Shown here: piece by piece, positions 36,850 to 46,235 of the stretch | Layout: each line of letters opens with the position of its first letter | Numbering within the stretch: the stretch's first letter is position 1 | DNA from: Tritrichomonas musculus | Taxonomy: Eukaryota > Parabasalia > Tritrichomonadida > Tritrichomonadidae | Direction of reading: 5' to 3' | Length of the DNA: 64,000 bases | Assembly: GCA_039105265.1 (NCBI GenBank) | Contig: JAPFFF010000009.1 | Location: 2,976,001 to 3,040,000, forward strand | The notes under the pieces: model-generated | The model's database searches: none | The model's input: the letters and a program-made list of their open reading frames with translations, nothing else | What the model was told of the DNA's origin: nothing | Translations under genes and position numbers: made by a program

Positions 36850-39192
36850 ATGGAAGAAGACCAAAATCTTTATTATTCAGCGAAATATCTATCTCATACG
36901 CAAAGACCTAATTCTTTAAAAGATAAAGGATTAAGAACATTCATTGAAATTGTTCCTTTGCATTCTCAGAATTTCAATATCATTTCGCTAATCCTTTTCC
37001 TCGATAGCTTAACCAAAGAATTTATATGCAACAACAAAAGAGTTTATAATGACATTTTTTCGTTTAGTTGCTGTAATAAATCAAAGATAAATACTGAAAT
37101 TCAAATATTTAGCATAACTGTCAAAAACGATTTGGAAACCATTAAAGTTCTCGCTAGAGATCAACTCCTTGAAAACCAAACTATGAAAGTTGTTACTATT
37201 GATTTTGAAGAATGTATCATGACGTCGCCATATACTTTGAAAAATAAAGAGTGTCCTTTTTTGACTCAAGATTTTTGGAATAAACAATGTAAACATAAAA
37301 ATACAATGCTTTATACTTTTTGTAATTACGTAGCTCGAAAAAATTCTAATTTTCCAATATTTATAAAATTTGCTTTTCAAAACTTTTTAGATAAAAGAAC
37401 CTTGCGTAGAAGAGCCGTTAGTTTTCAAGGTTATGATGATTTTTATAAAATTTTATTGCATTTACCTGGTTTTGTTTATATTGAGATAAGTACTCAAAAA
37501 GTTCAGGACGATGGATTTGCATTTAAATTTAATAATGATTTTGCTTTTATTAAAAATATAATATGGATTATGCCTTGGGCTTTAGAAGTTATAAATTATA
37601 TGCATTATTTGCAAATTGATGCTTCTTTTTATGCGCTTAAGCCTTACAAATTTTGTATATACCATTCAATTTATTTCAATTCAAGTTTTCCTTTCGCATT
37701 ATCAATTGGCCCTAAAGAGAACCGTTTTTTATATAATTTATTATTTGATGGATTAAATAAGTTTTGTTTAAATAAAAATGTTTTTGAAAATAAAGTTGTT
37801 TTATCAGATTTAGGTTCTCCTATCAAAAAGTTCTGTAAATTACATTCAAATATTCAATATTTTTGTCATCGTCATATTATACAAATATTTGGACCTAAAT
37901 CATCATTAGGCATATGGGTTGCAAGGTTATTGAGATGCAAAACATATTTAATATATAAACAAGAAAAAGAATTTATTTTAGTTGAAATGGACGAATATAA
38001 AAAAGATCCAAATTCACCTTTATTTGACGATACCGATCAAGATAATGAAAAAAAACAAAAATTAAAAGATTTTGAAATTATGTTAAAAGATATAGATGAA
38101 GTGGAAAGAATGCCAAATAAAGAAGAAATTAAAAAAAGTGATTATTATATTGCTAATTGGGCAATATGGATTCGTTCTGACCACCATGTAGCTCGTTGTT
38201 CAAATCATTCGGAAGGTTTCCACGGAAATATCAATCAAAAATTGCCAGATTCCGGAACTCATTCATTTAAAACTGGTTTCACAACAATTGTAAATTATTT
38301 ATTAAATTATATAAATAATTACTCAGATATTTGTGGAAATTCTTTTCAAAACAAACATCAAAAAATGATTCAAAAAGTTATACAAATTCTTAGCAAGAGA
38401 CCAGATAATTATTTAAAATGTTCAAAAGAAAATTGTGATTGTGGTGAAGATGATTTTGTTGAATCAATTTATGGAGTGAAACTTCCTTGCATACATACAA
38501 TATTAAATAATTTTTGCAAATCAGAAATATTTAATATTGTTAAAAATAGCAATGAAATTGATATTCAATATTTATTTGTTCAATCTCTCAAAAAGTTCCC
38601 CAATTATAAATTTGAAAAAAATCTTTTTAAATCAAATAGAAAAAATATAGATAGAATAATATCAATATACGAAGTTGAAAAGAATAGAAAGTTTGATAAG
38701 GAATCATTGAATATATTAGGCTCTTTTATTAATGAGTTTCTTAATTGTTTTACATATGTTTTACCAAAATTCCCAAATATTAATCCAAATGATGCCAAAT
38801 ATTCTGGAAATCATTTTGATTTTCGAGCACTTGATGAAAAATTGGTTTTCAGAAAAAAGAAAGAAGAAAGTAACACAAGTCAAAAGAAAGAAAAATTAAA
38901 ACTTGAAAATTTATACGACGAAGATGACAATTTTGATTCAATGATAAAAGACTGTAATGCTGACATCGAATTAATTAAGAAAAAATACTATGAAACGAAG
39001 GCTGAAATTAAAGGAATGTATCCTCAATTATCATATCATGATATCGAAAAAATATGTTTTTCTAATTTTGTCCGCTATGTTTTTGAAACTAGATGCGATA
39101 ATTCAGGTGTCATATATTTTTTATCTAAATTCAAAATAGCAAGTTGGAAAAATGCAGATTTAGCTGCAGGTGGTAACAGATTTTTCTCTTAA
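36850..39192 (+). CDS. Mutator-like (MULE) transposase
   Basis: The 780-residue protein has the MULE transposase layout: an N-terminal region (1-240) with Cys/His residues that may bind DNA, then an RNase H-like core with D257 (LQIDASF), D320 (VVLSD) followed by the CHRH motif (339-342), and a likely catalytic E455 in CSNHSEGFHGNIN, which corresponds to the SEs/N box of MULEs. A long helical insertion between the second Asp and the Glu and a Cys cluster (CSKENCDCGEDD, about 522) follow the core. It would cut and paste the element by binding its arms. The frame is intact, with its stop within the inverted repeat of its own leader. The start at 36850 is chosen because the duplicated 5' fragments begin at the same ATG; an ATG at 36833 is out of frame. 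Confidence 0.85.
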   Translation: MEEDQNLYYSAKYLSHTQRPNSLKDKGLRTFIEIVPLHSQNFNIISLILFLDSLTKEFICNNKRVYNDIFSFSCCNKSKINTEIQIFSITVKNDLETIKVLARDQLLENQTMKVVTIDFEECIMTSPYTLKNKECPFLTQDFWNKQCKHKNTMLYTFCNYVARKNSNFPIFIKFAFQNFLDKRTLRRRAVSFQGYDDFYKILLHLPGFVYIEISTQKVQDDGFAFKFNNDFAFIKNIIWIMPWALEVINYMHYLQIDASFYALKPYKFCIYHSIYFNSSFPFALSIGPKENRFLYNLLFDGLNKFCLNKNVFENKVVLSDLGSPIKKFCKLHSNIQYFCHRHIIQIFGPKSSLGIWVARLLRCKTYLIYKQEKEFILVEMDEYKKDPNSPLFDDTDQDNEKKQKLKDFEIMLKDIDEVERMPNKEEIKKSDYYIANWAIWIRSDHHVARCSNHSEGFHGNINQKLPDSGTHSFKTGFTTIVNYLLNYINNYSDICGNSFQNKHQKMIQKVIQILSKRPDNYLKCSKENCDCGEDDFVESIYGVKLPCIHTILNNFCKSEIFNIVKNSNEIDIQYLFVQSLKKFPNYKFEKNLFKSNRKNIDRIISIYEVEKNRKFDKESLNILGSFINEFLNCFTYVLPKFPNINPNDAKYSGNHFDFRALDEKLVFRKKKEESNTSQKKEKLKLENLYDEDDNFDSMIKDCNADIELIKKKYYETKAEIKGMYPQLSYHDIEKICFSNFVRYVFETRCDNSGVIYFLSKFKIASWKNADLAAGGNRFFS

Positions 39193-39355
39193 CAAATTTC
39201 TGAGAAGACTCAGAATATTTTAAATAAGCTTTATCAAAAAAAAAAAAAAAAAAAAAAAAAATAAAAATAAAAAATAAAAAATCACAATAATATTAAATAA
39301 TCAATTTTGTTTGTTTTTTGTTTGTTTTATTTTCATCTTTTTATTGCCACCGTGG

Positions 39356-39623
39356 TCGTCCTATGGGCGGCAATATCGTCAATTCCAGATCTTCCGGATG
39401 AAATCGCGATATCTTTGTCCGGATGACGACTCGCCGCAGTTACAACCAGCCAGCTGCTAAGCATTGCTGATCGTGGTCTTGCTATGGGCGGCAATGTCGT
39501 CATTCCAGATCTTCCGGATGAAATCGCAATATCTTTGTCCGGATGACGACTCGCCGCAGTTACAACCAGCTAGCTGCTAAGCATTACTGATCGTGATCAT
39601 GCTATGGGCGGCAATGTCGTCAT
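39356..39623 (-). repeat. 120-bp tandem array C (2 units plus remnant), right inner arm
   Basis: Inverted units ending at 39503 and 39623. The counterpart of array B with one unit fewer. A 26-base run of A at 39236-39261 lies between it and the gene. Confidence 0.95.
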
Positions 39624-39721
39624 CTCGGTTTCTTTGATTGGTTTAGTTCTATAAAAATGGCGCTTTTTCATGGTTTTATCTTAGTGAACTTTTTCAAAAC
39701 TTTACAAGAAAATTTTAGAAC

Positions 39722-39801
39722 TTTATCTTTTAAAGAATTAGGTCTTTGCGTATGAGATAGATATTTCGCTGAATAATAAAGATTTTGGTCTTCTTCCATA
39801 A
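39722..39801 (-). pseudogene. Duplicated 5' fragment of the transposase gene (right arm, inverted)
   Basis: The reverse complement of the first 26 codons of the transposase gene, with the same junction to the inner arm as the fragment at 36084-36162. Confidence 0.85.
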
Positions 39802-39996
39802 ATATAAAAAGACCATAATTCTTTCAAAAAGTTATATATATTTATAAAAAAAAAAATTTAACAAATTTCTGAGAAGACTCAGAATATTTTAAATAAGCTT
39901 TATCAAAATAAAAAAATTAAAAAATCGTAATAATAATATTAAATAATCAATTTTGTTTGTTTTTTGTTTGTTTTATTTTCATCTTTTTATTGCCAC

Positions 39997-40388
39997 CGTG
40001 GTCTTGCTATGGGCGGCAATGTCGTCATTCCAGATCTTCCGGATGAAATCGCGATATCTTTGTCCGGATGACGACTCGCCGCAGTTACAACCAGCTAGCT
40101 GCTAAGCATTGCTGATCGTGGTCTTGCTATGGGCGGCAATGTCGTCATTCCAGATCTTCCGGATGAAATCGCGATATCTTTGTCCGGATGACGACTCGCC
40201 GCAGTTACAACCAGCTAGCTGCTAAGCATTGCTGATCGTGGTCTTGCTATGGGCGGCAATGTCGTCATTCCAGATCTTCCGGATGAAATCGCGATATCTT
40301 TGTCCGGATGACGACTCGCCGCAGTTACAACCAGCTAGCTGCTAAGCATTACTGATCGTGATCATGCTATGGGCGGCAATGTCGTCAT
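39997..40388 (-). repeat. 120-bp tandem array D (3 units plus remnant), right outer arm
   Basis: Inverted units ending at 40148, 40268 and 40388. The counterpart of array A, which has six units. Confidence 0.95.
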
Positions 40389-40582
40389 CTCGGTTTCTTT
40401 GATTGGTTTAGTTCTATAAAAATGGCGCTTTTTCATGGTTTTATCTTAGTGAACTTTTTCAAAACTTTACAAGAAAATTTTAGAACTTTTTGTATGCCTT
40501 CTCAATTAACTCAAAAAGTCAGAATAACGAATTTTCCTCAGAAAAAAATGGTGTAACTTTTTCTATAGTTTGTCACTTCGCC

Positions 40583-40591
40583 TCTAACTTT
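40583..40591. repeat. Target-site duplication, right
   Basis: TCTAACTTT, identical to 34931-34939. Confidence 0.88.
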
Positions 40592-40783
40592 GTTTTTATT
40601 ATGCAACTCCATATGTACAAGGACACATGATTCTTTTTTTTTTTTTTTTTTTAAAACAAAACAAACGATAATAAATAAAAAGATTTGCAATTTGCAAGAA
40701 TTTTTTTCAAAATGAATTGATTTTATGGGTATACTAAATAATGTAACCAATTTTTTCTGACAATTTTTTATAAACTTATCTAA

Positions 40784-41422
40784 ATGTCGGACGAGCCTGC
40801 AACACCTCCTCCCAGAGATGATTCAGAAAATTCTCGATCACCTTCTCCAAAGAAAGATGAAAATGATGCCTCTCCTTCTCCACCAAATGAAGAGGAAAAA
40901 GAAAAAGGAAAAGATGATGATGATGTTAAAAAAGACAGCGATTCTGTTTCAATTTATGTTGGCAATCTTTCTTATCAAACAGATGAAGCTGAACTTGAAG
41001 AACTTTTCAAACCACTTGGCACAATTTTGGGAACAAAAATAGCTCGCACAGGTGGTAGAAACACATCTCGTGGTTACGGATTTATTACTGTAAGTGATCG
41101 GGAAACAGCTGACAAAATGATAGATCAACTGAATGGCACACAATTTGGTGGAAGAAAGATTTCAGTTGAAATTGCAAAAGGAAAACAAAAGAATAGGAGT
41201 AATAGGCCCCCTTCGAGAAGAGATCGATATAGTAGGGATAGAGATCGATATAGCAGAAGAGATCGTTACGACCGTAGAAGGAGAGATAACTATGATGACT
41301 ACTCACCTCCTCGTAGAAGCAGACGTTATGATTATGATGATTATTCGCCAAGAAGAAGAGATGATTATGATGATCGCAGCTATAGGAGAGATGATAGAAA
41401 AAGAAGAGGCCGTTACGATTAA
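40784..41422 (+). CDS. SR-type RNA-binding protein (single RRM with RS/RD-rich tail)
   Basis: The 212-residue protein has an acidic, Ser-Pro-rich N-terminus (1-52), one RRM (about 54-132) with RNP2 IYVGNL and RNP1 RGYGFITV, and a C-terminal tail (133-212) of Arg-Ser, Arg-Asp and Arg-Tyr repeats (RRDRYSRDRDRYSRRD). This is the architecture of Tra2-like or SR-like splicing factors and of nuclear-import-competent hnRNP relatives. With few introns in trichomonads, a role in mRNA processing or export is as likely as splicing. The Mutator-like element ends only about 200 bases upstream, so the insertion may lie in or near its promoter. The start is the first ATG. Confidence 0.85.
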   Translation: MSDEPATPPPRDDSENSRSPSPKKDENDASPSPPNEEEKEKGKDDDDVKKDSDSVSIYVGNLSYQTDEAELEELFKPLGTILGTKIARTGGRNTSRGYGFITVSDRETADKMIDQLNGTQFGGRKISVEIAKGKQKNRSNRPPSRRDRYSRDRDRYSRRDRYDRRRRDNYDDYSPPRRSRRYDYDDYSPRRRDDYDDRSYRRDDRKRRGRYD

Positions 41423-42054
41423 AAATCATTCATTTCCTGTTGATAACATTTCAATTTTTTCACTAACTTAAAATTCAAAACAAAACATCAATACACCGTA
41501 AAATTATTATAAATATGTTCAGAATAAATTCCACCTTTTTTTGAAATTAATGCTTTTTGTAAAAAAAATAAGTTTTCCCTTTCATTCACATTTGCCGATG
41601 AATTCCTAATACATTTTGATTTTATGAATTCTTAATTTATATAATTTTTCTTGATTGTTTAGGTCCATACAAAATCTATTTATCAGTGAAAACCTAGTAG
41701 GAAATGAAAAAAACACTTGAAGCAATATGAATGCAAGTTATAAGTATCTATAATTATCTAAAATATATTTCAAATGAATATGGCATTTTAACAATTTTAA
41801 TTTAATTACCTTAGTTAAAAGCAAAAAATCTAATAACAACATAAAAAGATGCAAAAGGTGTAACATAAAATATTTTTTCATCTATCTCAAATATTAATGA
41901 ATAATATATGAATAATTATTTTACAAATTGAGAGAATGCAATAAACAAATCATCATCAGGAACAACCACTTGCTGCGGATTTTCTATATATTTATTTATT
42001 GGGATAAGATAATTTAAAATAAGTAAATACAAAAGTTTAACATCAAGCAATATA
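41423..42054. other. Convergent spacer
   Basis: About 630 bp between converging genes, AT-rich, no recognised feature. Confidence 0.6.
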
Positions 42055-42264
42055 TTATTCAGATATAAAGAATGATGGTATATTTTCGGTTGTAGCTGTT
42101 TTTTGTTTTCGTAATTCTTTAACCAAAGCTGCTAAAGCTTCTGGATTAACACCAGATTCAGTAAGTTCCAATAAAATTGAAAGGGATTCTCTATCAAGTC
42201 CTGTTTCTAGTATATTAGATAATTCTTGTAAAGCATCAAGAAGCTGCGTTCGATCATTATTCAT
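42055..42264 (-). CDS. MZT1: MOZART1 (mitotic-spindle organizing protein 1)
   Basis: The 69-residue protein matches MZT1 over almost its full length: LQELSNILETGLDRESLSI...ESGVNPEALAALVKELRK, where the family has ISRILNTGLD.E.L...CE.G.NPEALA.VIKELR. MZT1 binds the N-terminus of gamma-tubulin complex proteins and recruits the complex to microtubule organising centres. Length is typical (about 70-80). The start is the first ATG. An AACTTTTTG motif on the coding strand (42300-42308) lies 36-44 bases upstream. Trichomonads have large microtubule structures (axostyle, pelta, flagella), so a nucleation factor is expected. Confidence 0.9.
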   Translation of the reverse strand: MNNDRTQLLDALQELSNILETGLDRESLSILLELTESGVNPEALAALVKELRKQKTATTENIPSFFISE

Positions 42265-42485
42265 TTTATGCCAGAAAATAAATAAACGTAACTCATATAC
42301 AAAAAGTTAATAAACACGAAATTTTAATAATTTTTTGTGTTAAAGATAGAGAAACAAATGGCAGGATTTTGGATTTAAGATCAATACAAACATTATTTTA
42401 ATAATGTTTCAAAAAATTGAGACATTTATTTTATGTTTTCTATATTATATATAGTAAACTTCATATAATATTACTGTTATTAAGC

Positions 42486-42968
42486 TTAGTGATGCTGTTT
42501 TTGTGGAGATACCGATGAAGAATGATTATGGCTGTGCTCATGGCTGTGTTCATGACTATGGTGTGACTTTGGCTTTGAATTCTTTTGCTTCTGGGCAACA
42601 GAGTGCATTTGGTCATGCAAAAAATCCATATGTGATTCGTAAAATTGGAGTAATGCAGTAATGTTGTATTTCTTAAGTGATCTGTGGCTAACAATATCAA
42701 TTTTTGCAGAATCTTTGAATTTAACCGCGAAAAGCCAATCACTTTTATGAGGCATAATAATTCCATAAATATGTTCAATGTTTCTGATTTTCTTTTTCTC
42801 ATTTCGAACTTTTGAAAAATTTGTTAATAATTCTTCTCCATTGTCTTCTGCTGTAATTTGCTCTTTTGATAAATAATGAACTTCTTTATTTGGATCATCT
42901 TTATATATCACACCATAAACAGGAGGCTTTCCGTCTTTAGATTTATGAGTGACAATTTTATGAATCAT
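42486..42968 (-). CDS. HP1-like protein with chromo-shadow-type domain and His-rich tail
   Basis: From the ATG at 42968 the protein has 160 residues. Residues 68-120, IYGIIMPHKSDWLFAVKFKDSAKIDIVSHRSLKKYNITALLQFYESHMDF, follow the chromo-shadow pattern of HP1 (I-I-G-A-T...L-M-F-L-M-K-W-K-D...A-D-L-V...V-I-x-F-Y-E-x-x-L). The N-terminal 50 residues (HKIVTHKSKDGKPPVYGVIYKDDPNKEVHYLSKEQI) could be a degenerate chromo domain, without a clear aromatic cage. The tail (about 133-160) is His/Ser-rich with SHEHSHEHSH repeats. A chromatin role is inferred. The open frame extends to a GTG at 43004, but that part overlaps the CAAAAAGTGG motif and is not used. Confidence 0.62.
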   Translation of the reverse strand: MIHKIVTHKSKDGKPPVYGVIYKDDPNKEVHYLSKEQITAEDNGEELLTNFSKVRNEKKKIRNIEHIYGIIMPHKSDWLFAVKFKDSAKIDIVSHRSLKKYNITALLQFYESHMDFLHDQMHSVAQKQKNSKPKSHHSHEHSHEHSHNHSSSVSPQKQHH

Positions 42969-43467
42969 TTTTAAAAATTTTAATGTTAATTCTCGTTTGG
43001 CCACTTTTTGAAGGCCTTTTAATTTCTAAATAACATGATTTGATACTTAAGATAAAATATTATATCTTTTAAGACATAAAAGATTTGCCTAAAAATTTAA
43101 CCTGTGCTTTATCATCATGAAAATCCCTGGATTTTAAAAGACTTTGTCTTTATCAAGACTATAATATTTTTTATGATAACTTTACATGTAAATATAATAG
43201 GCTTACTTTGCATAAAATTATTTAGATTTATAAAATACTTTTATTTAGAGTTTTTCACGAGGATATTTATATAAACTTATCACTTCATATTTTTCAAATT
43301 TTTCTGAATTCTAATATAAATTTTGTGCTTACCTAAAATTCCTTTAAATAAATTTCTTTTTTAAAATAAGTATACATGAATTTGCATTATGAATTTTAAA
43401 TCAGATTTTTCCTTTTGATCGAAAACAACTTTTTGAGAAATACTGAAATATAAATCCACAAATACGA
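42969..43467. other. Divergent spacer
   Basis: About 500 bp between the HP1-like and Rab5IF-like genes. AACTTTTTGAGA at 43427-43438 lies about 30-40 bases before the plus-strand ATG, and CCACTTTTTGAAG (43001-43013) about 35 bases from the minus-strand ATG, in opposite orientation relative to its gene. Confidence 0.55.
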
Positions 43468-43830
43468 ATGGCCAAAAACAATCAGAAGAAACTTAGCATC
43501 CCAGAACTAATTTCAAAGTTCCTTAGGAAAGGTGAAAGATGGGATAAGAAAACTTTGTCTCTTTCTGTTTATTGGGTAAAATTGATCTTAAGTATAATTT
43601 TAGGGTGCGTTTTAGGGGCTTTAAAAATCCAAGGAGCTACAGGAAATCTAATTTATATTTTAGTTCCAGCTTTAATGCAATTTTATGTTTCAGGTTATCT
43701 TGGTGTTGATATAGAAGATGTTCTTGAAAATGGTTCAGGCGTTTTTGTTGAAGGAATGATTCCATGCTTTTCAGCGTTTCTTTTATGCTGGTCTTTCGTA
43801 ACGACAATATCATATGAGCCAAAATTATAA
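43468..43830 (+). CDS. Rab5IF/EMC6-family (Rab5-interacting protein) membrane protein
   Basis: The 120-residue protein has three predicted membrane spans (about 33-51, 60-80 and 93-113) after a basic N-terminus. The spans and loops fit PF07019 (Rab5ip/EMC6): SVYWVKLILSIILGCVLGAL, then GYLGVDIED in the loop and EGMIPCFSAFLLCWSFVTT, close to the human RAB5IF pattern (YW...Q...LG...G; Y.QIDEE; EGFM.SFALF...W). Related proteins work in ER membrane-protein biogenesis (EMC6 in the EMC, RAB5IF with TMCO1/Multipass-type complexes). I favour RAB5IF over EMC6 because of the EG...F-A-F-L-L-C-W ending. The start is the first ATG. Confidence 0.75.
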   Translation: MAKNNQKKLSIPELISKFLRKGERWDKKTLSLSVYWVKLILSIILGCVLGALKIQGATGNLIYILVPALMQFYVSGYLGVDIEDVLENGSGVFVEGMIPCFSAFLLCWSFVTTISYEPKL

Positions 43831-44267
43831 ATTATTATTATTTTCTTTTCAGTTTAGCATCTGTATTTTGTTAACATTTTTTTTTCTTCTAAACATAATA
43901 ATATATATATATATTGATTTTTCACTAATTTCTTTATGACTAATTTCCTTTTTTTATTTTTTTTTTTTTATTTTGGAGATTATTAAATATTTATTTCAAC
44001 GAAATAGTAGTATTCGGTATTACATAAGCAATTTTAACAGTAAAATGGAAATTTCAAAAATCTGATTTCCAGAATGTTGCTTTCTTTTTGATTATTATTT
44101 ATTAATAAAAATCAATTATTAGCATTATATTAAATTTGAATTTATAAAACAGTAAAAAATAATAAAAAAATCATGAAAAAACAAAAAAGTTCTCAAAAGA
44201 ATTGTCAGTTTGGTCGGCCATAATATTTCAGTAGCCTATTAGGAATTATTTGTTCATATCACAAAAC
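43831..44267. other. Spacer before the BiP gene
   Basis: AT-rich, with T and A runs and an (AT)n run around 43902-43912. A TCATATC initiator-like element at 44254-44260 lies about 8-12 bases before the ATG of the next gene. Confidence 0.55.
44254..44260 (+). promoter_or_regulatory. Initiator (Inr) element of the BiP gene
   Basis: TCATATC with its A 12 bases upstream of the ATG at 44268; same type and spacing as at TCTP and 14-3-3. Confidence 0.5.
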
Positions 44268-46235
44268 ATGTTTTTGTTTCTCTTAAGCCTACTCGCATTT
44301 TGTGAGGAAGATACAACAGAACAACCCAAGGAAAAGATGGGTACCGTTATTGGTATCGATCTTGGTACCACATATTCATGTGTCGCTATTTATCAAAACG
44401 GTAAAGTTGATATCATCGCTAACGAAGCAGGTTCACGTATTACACCATCAGTCGTTTCATTTGGCGAAAGTGAAAGGCTTGTCGGTGATGCAGCTAAGCA
44501 TCAAATGACAATCAACCCAACTAATACAATTTTCGGCATTAAGCGTTTAATGGGTCTTCGTTATTCTGACAAAGCATTACAAGATGAACTCAAGCGCCTT
44601 CCATACAAAGTTGTCAATCAAGATAATCGTCCATATGTTCAAGTTGAATTCAAAGGCGAAACCAAACTTTTCTCTCCAGAAGAAATTTCAGCAATGGTTC
44701 TCTCAAAGATGAAGCAAATCGCTGAAGATTACCTTGGTCGTCCAGTTAAGAATGCTGTCATCACAGTTCCAGCATATTTCAACGATGCTCAACGTAAAGC
44801 TACAATTGATGCAGGAGCAATCGCAGGACTTAATGTTGTTCGTATCCTTAACGAACCAACAGCAGCATCTCTTGCCTATGGTCTTAACCAAAAAGGATCA
44901 AAGAAGATCTTAGTTTTCGATCTTGGAGGTGGTACATTTGATGTTTCTGTTCTTACAGTCGAAGATGGTCTTTTCGAAGTTCTTGCTACAAATGGTGATA
45001 CTCACCTCGGTGGTGAAGATTTCGATGATCGTGTTATTGATTATCTTAAGAAACAATACCAAAAGAAGACAGGAAAAGATCCATCAAAGAACCGCAAGGC
45101 TATCTCTAAGCTTAAGCGTGAAGCTGAAAAAGCTAAACATGCTCTTTCATCCCTTCACCAAGTAACAATTGAAATTGAAAACTTCAATGATGGTGATGAT
45201 TTCGTCGAAACACTTACACGTGCTCGTTTCGAAGAACTTAATGCTGATCTCTTCCGTAAGACAATGGTTCCAGTTCAAAATGTTATCAAAGATTCTGGAC
45301 TCTCAAAATCTGAAATTGATGATATTGTTCTTATCGGTGGTTCTACACGTATTCCAAAGGTTCAGCAAATGGTTCGTGACTTCTTTGACGGAAAAGAACC
45401 ATCCAAGAACATCAACCCAGATGAAGCAGTTGCCCACGGTGCAGCTGTCCAAGCAGCTGTTCTTTCTGATGATGAAGATCCAGGCCAAGTCATCCTTCTT
45501 AACGTTAACCCACTTACTCTTGGTATTGAAACCGTCGGTGGCGTTATGACAGCACTTATTCCAAGAAACTCACGTGTTCCAACATCAAAGAGCAAGATTT
45601 TCACAACATATCAAGATAACCAAGAACAAGTTAAGATTCAAGTTTTCGAAGGAGAACGTCCAATGACAAAGGATAACCACCTTCTTGGTTCCTTTGATCT
45701 TATGGGAATCAAGCCAGCACCACGTGGCGTTCCTCAAATCGAAGTTACATTCGAAATCGACTCTAATGGTATGCTTTTCGTTTCAGCTGAAGATAAAGCA
45801 ACAAAGGCCAAAGAATCAATCACAATCAATGCCCAAGAACAAAGACTTTCTGAAGCACAACGTGAAAAGGCCATCAAAGATGCAGAAGAAATGAAAGCTG
45901 AAGATGAAAAGATCAGACAAGGAATTTTATCAAGAAACCGTCTTGAAAATTACCTCTTTGGCGTAAAGAGCCAAATTGATGATGAAAAGACAGGAGCACG
46001 CTTCTCTGCTGAAGATAAAGAGAAGATCACAGAATTATATACAGAAGGCCTTAAATGGCTCGATGAGCATCCAAATGAAGAGAAAGAAGTTTATGATGAG
46101 AAATTCAAAGAAGTTCAAGATTCACTTACACCACTTATTGGAAGTGGACCACAAGGTGGTGCTCCAGGAGCTGGACCAGAAGGTGAAGAAGCTACAACAG
46201 ATGAAGGCAACACCATGGAACATGATGACCTTTAA
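44268..46235 (+). CDS. BiP: ER Hsp70 chaperone (BiP/GRP78)
   Basis: The 655-residue protein has a cleavable signal peptide (about 1-12, [12 protein letters not shown]), the Hsp70 ATPase domain with [32 protein letters not shown] and [13 protein letters not shown], a linker near [18 protein letters not shown] and a substrate-binding domain. It ends TMEHDDL; HDDL is a variant of the KDEL/HDEL retrieval signal, so the protein should stay in the ER. Its job is folding and quality control of secreted proteins such as the surface proteins of this parasite group. Codons are rich in C- and G-ending synonyms, typical of high expression. The frame is open to a TTG at 44250, but the ATG at 44268 gives the signal peptide directly. 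Confidence 0.97.
   Translation: MFLFLLSLLAFCEEDTTEQPKEKMGTVIGIDLGTTYSCVAIYQNGKVDIIANEAGSRITPSVVSFGESERLVGDAAKHQMTINPTNTIFGIKRLMGLRYSDKALQDELKRLPYKVVNQDNRPYVQVEFKGETKLFSPEEISAMVLSKMKQIAEDYLGRPVKNAVITVPAYFNDAQRKATIDAGAIAGLNVVRILNEPTAASLAYGLNQKGSKKILVFDLGGGTFDVSVLTVEDGLFEVLATNGDTHLGGEDFDDRVIDYLKKQYQKKTGKDPSKNRKAISKLKREAEKAKHALSSLHQVTIEIENFNDGDDFVETLTRARFEELNADLFRKTMVPVQNVIKDSGLSKSEIDDIVLIGGSTRIPKVQQMVRDFFDGKEPSKNINPDEAVAHGAAVQAAVLSDDEDPGQVILLNVNPLTLGIETVGGVMTALIPRNSRVPTSKSKIFTTYQDNQEQVKIQVFEGERPMTKDNHLLGSFDLMGIKPAPRGVPQIEVTFEIDSNGMLFVSAEDKATKAKESITINAQEQRLSEAQREKAIKDAEEMKAEDEKIRQGILSRNRLENYLFGVKSQIDDEKTGARFSAEDKEKITELYTEGLKWLDEHPNEEKEVYDEKFKEVQDSLTPLIGSGPQGGAPGAGPEGEEATTDEGNTMEHDDL

Larger units (their letters stand above)
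34940..40582 (+). mobile_element. Complete Mutator-like (MULE) DNA transposon with duplicated long arms
   Basis: The 5643-bp element starts GGCGGAATGACAAAC and ends with the matching complement GTTTGTCACTTCGCC, with a 9-bp target duplication outside. Each arm has the same layout: about 190 bp of terminal sequence, an outer array of 120-bp repeats, a 5' leader with the first 26 codons of the transposase gene, then a second partial arm (array plus leader). The junction TAAAAGATAAAG|TTCTAAAATTTTC is identical in both arms (near 36162 and 39722). The single gene at 36850-39192 is intact. Ends, duplication and open gene suggest a recent insertion that may still be active. Confidence 0.88.
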
